Below, in pieces: positions 1 through 5,107 of a stretch of 7,743 bases of DNA. The stretch spans positions 1 to 7,743 of the forward strand of contig JAEZHX010000243.1 of NCBI GenBank assembly GCA_023436765.1, written 5' to 3'. This stretch comes from Bacillota bacterium. Lineage in GTDB: Bacteria; Bacillota; Clostridia; Lachnospirales; Lachnospiraceae. Each line of letters begins with the position of its first letter. Within the stretch, counting starts at the first letter, position 1. The position numbers and the translations under genes are program-made. The notes under the pieces were generated by a model. The model was not told the DNA's origin and did no database searches. It saw only the letters and a list, made by a program, of their open reading frames with translations.

Positions 1-38
1 TTAAGAGCTTCTTCGATGGACATATTATGCCACTGCAT
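1..38 (-). CDS. N-terminus of a probable P-type cation-transporting ATPase (partial, runs off the left edge)
   Basis: Only 12 complete codons are visible, reading M-Q-W-H-N-M-S-I-E-E-A-L and probably then Lys. The start ATG (complement of 36-38) is preceded by GGAGG (complement of 44-48) with a 5-base gap, so a real gene start is well supported. The peptide fits the beginning of the cation-ATPase N-terminal domain of Ca2+ or Na+/K+-type P-type ATPases, which often open with a Trp followed by a short 'S-x-E-E-x-L-K-x-L' helix. The family assignment therefore rests on about a dozen residues and is tentative; the gene start itself is more secure. An upstream in-frame ATG at 48-50 would add four residues, but it lies inside the ribosome binding site. 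The gene is divergent from the MATE exporter. Confidence 0.5.
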   Translation of the reverse strand, partial: MQWHNMSIEEAL

Positions 39-71
39 AGTAACCTCCATGGTTTGGTCAATCTTCCTTTA

Positions 72-77
72 ATTATA
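72..77 (-). promoter_or_regulatory. Candidate -10 box for the leftward ATPase-like gene
   Basis: The minus strand reads a perfect TATAAT here, 33 bases before the ATG at 38. No convincing -35 hexamer is found 16-18 bases further upstream, so this is either a weak or regulated promoter or an AT-rich coincidence. Confidence 0.3.
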
Positions 78-95
78 TGAAACAAGGGGAGGATT

Positions 96-131
96 ATGAT
101 TAAGGAACTTGGGAGAGTACCAATGACATGA
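96..131 (+). CDS. Candidate 11-residue mini-ORF / leader peptide upstream of the MATE gene
   Basis: A strong Shine-Dalgarno (GGGGAGG, 86-92) sits 3 bases before an ATG that opens a frame of 11 codons, M-I-K-E-L-G-R-V-P-M-T, closed by TGA at 129-131. A ribosome site this good before such a short frame is unusual in an otherwise AT-rich intergenic region. It could be a translated leader peptide for the MATE gene, which begins 88 bases downstream, or the decayed start of a lost gene; MarR-type regulators often precede such exporters. The apparent MATE promoter (160-189) lies after the mini-ORF, which argues against a simple attenuation model unless a second promoter exists further upstream. I cannot show that it is expressed. 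Confidence 0.22.
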   Translation: MIKELGRVPMT

Positions 132-159
132 TAAGACATAAATATTATGAAATAAAACA

Positions 160-189
160 TTTACTTTGTAAGAAAATATAGGATATACT
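160..189 (+). promoter_or_regulatory. Probable sigma-A-type promoter of the MATE exporter gene
   Basis: TTTACT (160-165) and TATACT (184-189) are separated by 18 bases and fit a housekeeping promoter, placing the transcript start near 196 and leaving a leader of about 25 bases before the ATG at 220. A small dyad, TTAC-TTT-GTAA (161-171), overlaps the -35 box and could be a repressor half-operator, but it is too short to be persuasive. Confidence 0.5.
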
Positions 190-219
190 CTACTTATCAG
201 AGAAAAGAAGAGGTGTGTT

Positions 220-1608
220 ATGGCAAAATCAATCACCCGTGACATGACAAATGGATCACCAACTAAATTAATCCTGCAATTTTCGCTACCGATGCTGATC
301 GGAAACCTGTTCCAGCAGTTTTATAATATGGTAGATTCTATTGTTGTGGGTAAATTTGTGAATTATAAAGCACTGGCGGCAGTGGGGGCTACGAGTTCCC
401 TGATTTTCCTCATCTTCGGTCTGACCTTCGGCTTGTCAGCCGGAATCTCAATCGTTATTTCACAATATTTTGGCGCCAAGGATTATGATAACGTCAGGAA
501 GGGCTTTGCAACAGCAACTTACATCATTATCGGAGCTTCCCTTATCATGGGAACCATAGGCTTCTTCTCGAGCCGGTGGTTGCTGGAGCTATTGAACACC
601 CCTGAGGATGTCATCGGCATGTCAGATCTTTATATGAAGATAACCTATGCCGGAATACTCGGTATTGCCTGCTATAATGGTATGGCTGCTGTCCTAAGAG
701 CTTTGGGTGATTCTATTACCCCGCTGATCTTTCTGATCATAGCCAGCCTGCTGAATGTGGCATTAGATTTGATATTTGTAATTGTTTTTCATTGGGGTGT
801 GGCCGGTGTAGCGATTGCTACCATCATCTCACAATGGGTCTCAGCCATTGGCTGTGTCCTGTATGCCTTAGCTAAGGTAAAGCTTCTGAGAATACCGCTT
901 AAGGAGTTCAAACCGGATGTAGCAATCTTCCGTAAGTGCATCCGATTGGGAATCCCGGTCGCATTACAAAATTCCTTTGTTTCTATCTCGATAATGGCGC
1001 TGCAGGGAGTCATCAATGGCTTTCAGGAGACCATTATGGCCGCTGCTACGGTGGTAAACCGAATTGAGCAGCTGGTACTGCAGCCGGGCATGTCCTTAGG
1101 CGCCGCTGTAGCTTCCTTTACCGGACAAAATGTAGGGGCAGGCAATATCGACAGAGTGAAGAAGGGAATGAAATCAGCAACAGTCCTTATCCTGATTTTC
1201 AGTCTGATTATGCTTCCGATGCTGTTCTACGGAGGAGAATACATGATGAGACTCTTTACGAAGAAGGAGGATTTCGAGGTAGTGACCTACGGGGTACAGG
1301 GGATCAGGATCACCAGCTTCTTTTATTCCTTCGTAGGGATGATCTTTATTACCAGGAATTTCCTGAGTGGCTCCGGCGATATCCAAGTTCCTATGGTCAT
1401 GGGCTTTACTGAGGTAATCTGCAGAGTAGCCTTTTCAAGCTTTTTAGCGGCTCAGCTCGGGTTTAGAGGGATCTTCTGGGCAACAGCAATCACCTGGTTT
1501 GTAACCGGTATCGTAGGAATCCTAAGGGTTCTGTCAGGAAAGTGGAAGGGTAAATCTGTCGTGAGTCAGCCGCAAAATACAGCTCAGCTACCGGATGGGG
1601 CTGAATAA
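220..1608 (+). CDS. MATE family multidrug/toxic compound efflux transporter (YoeA/DinF-like branch)
   Basis: This 462-residue integral membrane protein should export cationic drugs, toxins or metabolites from the cytoplasm, driven by a Na+ or H+ gradient. The length is normal for the MATE family, which has 12 membrane helices in two homologous halves. The first MatE repeat covers about residues 17-178 and opens with the characteristic L-P-M-L-I-G-N-L-F-Q-Q-F-Y-N-M-V-D-S block. Asp39 in that block matches the conserved TM1 acidic residue used for cation coupling. The second repeat covers about 237-400 and starts with the analogous G-I-P-V-A-L-Q-N-S-F segment. The short hydrophilic C-terminus (about 447-462) is typical. 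AGAGGTG (209-215) lies 4 bases before the ATG, so the start is supported. The gene stands alone: an ATPase-like gene diverges on the left and dedA converges on the right. Substrate cannot be read from the sequence; the family call is secure. Confidence 0.93.
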   Translation: MAKSITRDMTNGSPTKLILQFSLPMLIGNLFQQFYNMVDSIVVGKFVNYKALAAVGATSSLIFLIFGLTFGLSAGISIVISQYFGAKDYDNVRKGFATATYIIIGASLIMGTIGFFSSRWLLELLNTPEDVIGMSDLYMKITYAGILGIACYNGMAAVLRALGDSITPLIFLIIASLLNVALDLIFVIVFHWGVAGVAIATIISQWVSAIGCVLYALAKVKLLRIPLKEFKPDVAIFRKCIRLGIPVALQNSFVSISIMALQGVINGFQETIMAAATVVNRIEQLVLQPGMSLGAAVASFTGQNVGAGNIDRVKKGMKSATVLILIFSLIMLPMLFYGGEYMMRLFTKKEDFEVVTYGVQGIRITSFFYSFVGMIFITRNFLSGSGDIQVPMVMGFTEVICRVAFSSFLAAQLGFRGIFWATAITWFVTGIVGILRVLSGKWKGKSVVSQPQNTAQLPDGAE

Positions 1609-1615
1609 TATCATT

Positions 1616-1710
1616 AGGGTAACCCTAAGGGCTGCCAATAGAAGGGATCCGTTGTATCAGCGATCCGAATCCATTCTATTGTGAAGCCGGGTTACTCTTT
1701 TTTATTTTTA
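1616..1710 (+). terminator. Nested-hairpin terminator of the MATE gene, extending into the 3' end of dedA
   Basis: An outer stem pairs AGGGTAACCC (1616-1625) with GGGTTACTCT (1689-1698), 10 pairs including one G-U. It encloses an inner stem pairing AATAGAAGGGAT (1637-1648) with ATCCATTCTATT (1669-1680), 12 positions with one mismatch. A T-run starts immediately after the outer stem (1698-1703, then more T-rich sequence). A short competing hairpin, TTAGGG-TAA-CCCTAA (1614-1628), shares the left arm. Read rightwards this is a plausible intrinsic terminator, although its distal half lies in dedA coding sequence. Read leftwards there is no T-run after the stem, so it is not a convincing terminator for dedA. 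Confidence 0.5.
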
Positions 1711-2302
1711 CTTTTTTCACTTTTCGGTAGATTCTGATGCAGATCAGTATTCCAAGGAAGGCTATGATGACCGGAATCAGATTGTTCTTGTACCTGTCAT
1801 AATAGCCAGCGACTCGGCCATAATTTGACTGCAGGCTATAACCTAAGCCAATCAGCAGGGTATTCCAGACGGTAATACCGAGCAGGGAGGAGGTAAAGTA
1901 TACGACAGGATTCATTCTTGCAGAGCCTGCCACCAAGGCAATATAAGTGCGGATTAAGGGGATGACTCTTCCGATACATACCGCAGAGGCTGAATTTTGA
2001 ATGAATTTTTCATAAGAGGCTTCAATCGGTTTGACAGACTTCGGAAATTTACGCTTGATTGCATGGAGAATGGCACCTCCGCCGAACCAGCCGACGGCGA
2101 AGCAGATGCCGGTCCCGATCAGACCTGCCAGGATGCTTAAGGGAAGTATGACCAGGAAAGGAATTTGATTAATAGAAGCTATGGCTCCGGAGAAGGGCAG
2201 AACAATCTCACTTGATACCGGAAAGCAGGCATATTCCAGCATGATGATCAGAAACATTGCCACCAGCCCATATTGGGATATGAGTTGAGTCAGATTACCC
2301 AT
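1676..2302 (-). CDS. DedA family membrane protein (SNARE-associated/VTT domain; possible undecaprenyl-phosphate flippase)
   Basis: The 208-residue product is a polytopic membrane protein of the DedA superfamily (PF09335), with normal length. Visible signatures are the acidic N-terminal block L-E-Y-A-C-F-P-V-S-S-E-I-V-L-P-F-S-G (residues 22-39), the glycine-rich G-L-I-G-T-G-I-C-F-A-V-G segment (60-71), and the block G-R-V-I-P-L-I-R-T-Y-I-A-L-V-A-G-S-A-R-M (111-130). Arg112 and Arg118 have the same six-residue spacing as the essential arginines of E. coli YqjA/YghB, and Glu23/Glu32 fall where the family carries functional acidic residues. The C-terminal tail is strongly basic (K/R-rich, about 192-208). 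Known members recycle undecaprenyl phosphate (UptA type) or support proton-dependent envelope homeostasis; which applies here is inference. The ribosome site is weak (GGAAAGG, complement of 2315-2321, 12 bases before the ATG). The gene is divergent from the two-component operon and convergent with MATE. Confidence 0.9.
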   Translation of the reverse strand: MGNLTQLISQYGLVAMFLIIMLEYACFPVSSEIVLPFSGAIASINQIPFLVILPLSILAGLIGTGICFAVGWFGGGAILHAIKRKFPKSVKPIEASYEKFIQNSASAVCIGRVIPLIRTYIALVAGSARMNPVVYFTSSLLGITVWNTLLIGLGYSLQSNYGRVAGYYDRYKNNLIPVIIAFLGILICIRIYRKVKKVKIKKSNPASQ

Positions 2303-2334
2303 GAATATTTCAAACCTTTCCCTATCGTTATTTC

Positions 2335-2340
2335 ATTATA
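2335..2340 (-). promoter_or_regulatory. Probable -10 box of the dedA promoter
   Basis: The minus strand shows a perfect TATAAT 32 bases before the dedA ATG. No good -35 hexamer is present at 16-18 bases; instead that zone holds an ATTCGAAT palindrome (2351-2358) and the left arm of a larger inverted repeat (2361-2370). A good -10 with a poor -35 next to a dyad is the usual look of an activator-dependent promoter, but that is inference. Confidence 0.45.
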
Positions 2341-2360
2341 TTCCACCCGGATTCGAATAT

Positions 2361-2403
2361 ATGCCGAATTATGCTTCAGCCAGTCTGAGACAAAATTCGG
2401 CAT
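2361..2403. promoter_or_regulatory. Perfect 10-bp inverted repeat between dedA and the sensor kinase gene (candidate shared operator)
   Basis: ATGCCGAATT (2361-2370) and AATTCGGCAT (2394-2403) are exact reverse complements separated by 23 bases. The left arm lies in the -35 zone of the dedA promoter. The right arm ends 4 bases before the -35 box of the kinase promoter. A further palindrome, ATTCGAAT (2351-2358), carries the same CGAAT core 11 bases, about one helical turn, from the left arm. This suits a dimeric DNA-binding protein controlling both divergent genes. An alternative is a transcribed hairpin: the right arm is followed by TTTTCTTT, resembling a rightward intrinsic terminator, but no rightward gene precedes it. 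Confidence 0.55.
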
Positions 2404-2407
2404 TTTC

Positions 2408-2435
2408 TTTACAAAATATTCACTTGTGATATAAT
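2408..2435 (+). promoter_or_regulatory. Strong sigma-A-type promoter of the two-component operon
   Basis: TTTACA (2408-2413) and a perfect TATAAT (2430-2435) are 16 bases apart, and TG precedes the -10 in the extended position (TGA-TATAAT, from 2427). Transcription would begin near 2442, leaving a leader of about 48 bases before the chosen kinase start. Confidence 0.75.
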
Positions 2436-2479
2436 GGAAGAAACTACATTATATCAACAAATACCGCTATGAACAACAT

Positions 2480-2484
2480 GGAGG
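2480..2484 (+). promoter_or_regulatory. Ribosome binding site that fixes the kinase start
   Basis: GGAGG is followed by 5 bases and then ATG at 2490. The more upstream in-frame ATGs at 2469 and 2478 have no Shine-Dalgarno, and the one at 2478 overlaps this site; ATG 2487 is only 2 bases away. The start at 2490 is therefore preferred to the longer frame from 2469. Confidence 0.75.
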
Positions 2485-2489
2485 ATATG

Positions 2490-4229
2490 ATGCACTATCA
2501 ATATATTCCTTACATCTGGCCCTTATTAATCTCGGGCATTATTTCATTTACCTTAGGTGTTTTTTCCCTGCTTCGTCGCAGAAGCTCAAAGGGAACAATC
2601 AGCTTTGCAATCAGCATGTTTATCGTTACCCTTTGGGCGATACCGAATGCATTGGAGATGTCAGCAATTGATCTGGGTACAAAGCTGTTCTGGGCAAATG
2701 TACAATACATAGCATATTGCTATTCACCCGTAGTTCTACTTGTTCTTTGTATGCAGTTCACCGGCAGTGAGAAATCAGCAGGGAGCCGGAAGCTGCTCCT
2801 GCTGCTCCTGATTCCATCCATAATCCTCTTACTGGTTTGGACGGATGGGTATCATGGGTTGATTCGATACGATATTCAGTTGGATTCTAGGGGACCGTTC
2901 CCGGTGATAATGAAGGAATACGGGATAGCATTTTATGTGCATGCCCTATATTCCCATATTTTGAATTTTACTACACTGTTTCTTTTATTCAGAGCTGCCT
3001 ATCGGAGAAAGACCATCTATCGTAAGCAGGTGATCGCATTACTGACTGGTGTGGGATTAATTGTGGTACCGAATCTTCTGTATATTCTCAAGCTGAGTCC
3101 GCTCAAGTATGACATTACTCCTGCTTTTTTTGGACCGGCAGGATTGATCATGTTCTGGAATATTTTTCGCTATAAGATGTTCGATCTGGTACCGCTGGCT
3201 TGGGCAACTGTAATTGAAACAATGGAAACAGCAATTATTGTACTCGATTTACAGGACAGAGTGATTGAAACAAATCCCGCCTTAAAGAAATGGTTTGGTA
3301 TAGAGAGGGAACAGATACTACATAAGCAGACACAGAATATTGGCAGCAGCTATCCGGAACTGGCAGAGGCTCTGAATAAGAAGGGGATACCCCAAACTGA
3401 GTTTTCGATTCAGACAGAGGCCGGCCTCAATACCTATGAAATACTGTTTACACCTCTGATCAATCATAAAGGAGTCTTATTAGGAAGACTGGCAGCTATC
3501 TACGAGATCACAGAGAAGAAGAAAAACCAGCAGGAATATATAAAGCAACAGTGGAGGCAGGCAATTATCGAAGAAAAGGAACGATCCTCCAGGGACATGC
3601 ATGATAATCTCGGACAGGTCCTGGGCTTTATCAATCTTCAGGCACAGGCAATCCGCCATGAATATTCCCTTCAGCATAATGATGAATTACTGAAACAGAT
3701 AGACCGTCTGGTAAGTGCTACGAAGGAAGCCCATAAAGAAGTCAGAGAATATATTAATGATGCCAGAGGCTATGTATATCTGGAGAATGGATTTATAGCC
3801 GGCTTAAATAATATCATGGCAAGCTTCCAGAACTCTACCGGTATCCAGGTGATTTCGAGACTGCCGGAGGATTGCGTGAGTGATGAGATCGATCCGAATA
3901 TCAGGATTAATATCCTGAACATCATCAGAGAAGGCTTAAATAACGTTAGAAAGCATTCTCAGGCATCCCAGGTCAGTATTATGCTTGACCGTGGGATAGA
4001 TCAGTTCATCGTAGTAATTGAAGATAATGGAATAGGGTTTGATAATAATGATAAGAAAAACAATCAGATGAAGTTCGGGCTTAATATTATGAAGGAAAGA
4101 GCTTCAGAAATAGGAGCCAGACTGAATATAAAATCTGCCATGGGAGCAGGATGCCGAATTGAGCTGTTAATACCTATGTGGGAAGGGGAGAAACCGGATG
4201 TCAATGTCAATGAAAGTGATGCTGGTTGA
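2490..4229 (+). CDS. Sensor histidine kinase: 7TM N-terminal region, PAS-like domain, HisKA_3 and HATPase_c (NarX/LiaS/DesK-type family)
   Basis: This 579-residue membrane kinase should autophosphorylate on His and pass the phosphate to the regulator encoded next. Residues about 1-225 hold some seven hydrophobic helices, resembling the histidine-kinase 7TM sensor region. A PAS-like domain follows (about 240-340, with V-I-E-T-N-P-A-L near its start), then a charged, probably coiled-coil linker (341-370). The dimerisation domain has the E-R-S-S-R-D-M-H-D-N-L-G-Q motif with phosphoacceptor His371. The ATP-binding domain shows the N-box R-E-G-L-N-N-V-R-K-H-S with Asn485, the G1 box E-D-N-G-I-G-F (511-517) and the G2 box F-G-L-N-I-M-K-E-R-A (529-538), followed by G-A-G-C (552-555). 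All catalytic motifs look intact. The 3' end overlaps the regulator gene by 32 bases, implying co-translation. The start is set by GGAGG at 2480-2484; a start at 2469 would add seven residues. The stimulus is unknown. Confidence 0.93.
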   Translation: MHYQYIPYIWPLLISGIISFTLGVFSLLRRRSSKGTISFAISMFIVTLWAIPNALEMSAIDLGTKLFWANVQYIAYCYSPVVLLVLCMQFTGSEKSAGSRKLLLLLLIPSIILLLVWTDGYHGLIRYDIQLDSRGPFPVIMKEYGIAFYVHALYSHILNFTTLFLLFRAAYRRKTIYRKQVIALLTGVGLIVVPNLLYILKLSPLKYDITPAFFGPAGLIMFWNIFRYKMFDLVPLAWATVIETMETAIIVLDLQDRVIETNPALKKWFGIEREQILHKQTQNIGSSYPELAEALNKKGIPQTEFSIQTEAGLNTYEILFTPLINHKGVLLGRLAAIYEITEKKKNQQEYIKQQWRQAIIEEKERSSRDMHDNLGQVLGFINLQAQAIRHEYSLQHNDELLKQIDRLVSATKEAHKEVREYINDARGYVYLENGFIAGLNNIMASFQNSTGIQVISRLPEDCVSDEIDPNIRINILNIIREGLNNVRKHSQASQVSIMLDRGIDQFIVVIEDNGIGFDNNDKKNNQMKFGLNIMKERASEIGARLNIKSAMGAGCRIELLIPMWEGEKPDVNVNESDAG

Positions 4230-4875
4230 TGACCACAAATTGTTCATAGAGGGACTTCAGTACTTACTGGAGATTCATGGAATACAGGTGATCGGAAAAG
4301 CCAGGGATGGGAATGAAGCCTTAATCAAGGCCAGGATACTAAGGCCGGATGCCATATTAATGGATATCAGGATGCCGAATTGTGATGGAATCCAAGCCTT
4401 GAGACAGATTAAGACAGAGTTTCCTGATATTAAGATCGTTATGCTCACGACCTCAGAGGAGGAAGAGGACATATTTCAGGCAATCAAATATGGCGCCTCC
4501 GGCTATCTTCTGAAGGATACGGATGCTTCCTCGCTAATACAGCTTCTGAACGACCTGAAGCAGGGTTGTATGCCGCTTACAGCAGGACTTGCAACCAGAA
4601 TTATGACGGAATTTTGTATTGATGGTAGTGACGATTACAAGGAGCTAAAGCATAAGACAGAGGAGAAGGAGAACGCGGAGCTTACCGGCAGGCAGTTAGA
4701 GGTTCTGAAGTTGGTCACCATAGGATATACCTATAAAGAGGTAGGTGCTAAGCTAGGACTTACGGAACGAACTGTGAAATATCATATGGGGAGAATTATT
4801 GAACAACTACAACTAAAAAACAGATCCCAGGTGATCCATTTTGCCACGAGAACCGGGCTGGTTCAGGACAAATAG
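4198..4875 (+). CDS. NarL/FixJ (LuxR-type HTH) response regulator, partner of the overlapping kinase
   Basis: This 225-residue protein is a two-domain transcription factor. The receiver domain (about residues 5-122) has the acidic pair Asp11/Asp12, phosphoacceptor Asp56 in L-M-D-I-R-M-P, Thr84 at the switch position and Lys106 in G-Y-L-L-K-D, so it should be fully phosphorylatable. A charged linker (about 140-160) leads to a LuxR-type HTH (161-218): L-T-G-R-Q-L-E-V-L-K-L, then K-E-V-G-A-K-L-G-L-T-E-R-T-V-K-Y-H recognition segment and the closing L-K-N-R-S-Q. The start at 4198 has the ribosome site AAGGGGAG (4183-4190) 7 bases upstream; in-frame ATGs at 4204 and 4210 arise from a tandem ATGTCA hexamer and are less well spaced. 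HisKA_3 kinases usually pair with NarL-type regulators, so the pairing is firm. Targets are not visible; the dyad at 2361-2403 is a candidate autoregulatory site. Confidence 0.95.
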   Translation: MSMSMKVMLVDDHKLFIEGLQYLLEIHGIQVIGKARDGNEALIKARILRPDAILMDIRMPNCDGIQALRQIKTEFPDIKIVMLTTSEEEEDIFQAIKYGASGYLLKDTDASSLIQLLNDLKQGCMPLTAGLATRIMTEFCIDGSDDYKELKHKTEEKENAELTGRQLEVLKLVTIGYTYKEVGAKLGLTERTVKYHMGRIIEQLQLKNRSQVIHFATRTGLVQDK

Positions 4876-4911
4876 AAACCAATAGCATTTGATTCATCTT
4901 ATTTAGAATAT

Positions 4912-4968
4912 AAAGAAGAATATACTCATCTTATTTTGAGAATATTCTTCTTTTTTTTATTTTATTTT
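4912..4968 (+). terminator. Strong rho-independent terminator of the two-component operon
   Basis: A 17-base left arm (4912-4928, beginning AAAGAAGAATAT) pairs with 4937-4953 with a single mismatch around an 8-base loop. It is followed by an uninterrupted run of T to 4958 and further T-rich sequence. It lies 36 bases after the regulator stop codon and isolates the operon from the surface protein gene. The stem is AT-rich, but its length compensates. Confidence 0.92.
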
Positions 4969-4976
4969 ACTCAAAC

Positions 4977-5083
4977 TGTACTTTCGTACATTGTAATAAT
5001 AGAAATAAAATGTAATATTATGTGAGTAAATATATTGTTAAATCTATGTAATTTTACAGTGAGAGAATGAGAATGTCATTACA
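4977..5083 (+). promoter_or_regulatory. AT-rich upstream region of the surface protein gene with repeated TGTAAT boxes and small dyads
   Basis: TGTAAT occurs at 4992-4997, 5011-5016 and 5047-5052, and its complement ATTACA at 5078-5083. Two small dyads are present: TGTAC-TTTC-GTACA (4977-4990) and TGTAA-TT-TTACA (5047-5058). No promoter with both boxes at a good spacing stands out; TTGTAA (4991-4996) with TAATAT (5013-5018), 16 bases apart, is the best weak candidate. The repeats may be regulator sites or chance in AT-rich DNA. Confidence 0.3.
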
Positions 5084-5107
5084 TGGATGATCAGCGAGGA
5101 GGTTATT

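Noticed and set aside
789..1386. Minus-strand frames of 75 and 70 codons inside the MATE gene.
   Set aside because: They are shadows of a clear membrane transporter gene, with no family resemblance or ribosome site.
2510..4472. Minus-strand frames inside the kinase and regulator genes (about 65 codons each).
   Set aside because: They are fully covered by intact sense-strand genes with complete motifs; no evidence for antisense coding.
5041..5107. Possible riboswitch or structured leader before the surface protein gene.
   Set aside because: No recognisable core of a cyclic di-GMP or other common riboswitch and no terminator-like stem before the ATG; only short AT-rich dyads.
4876..5107. Possible small gene between the regulator and the surface protein.
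   Set aside because: The stretch is mostly terminator and AT-rich DNA; no ATG with a ribosome site opens a frame of useful length.
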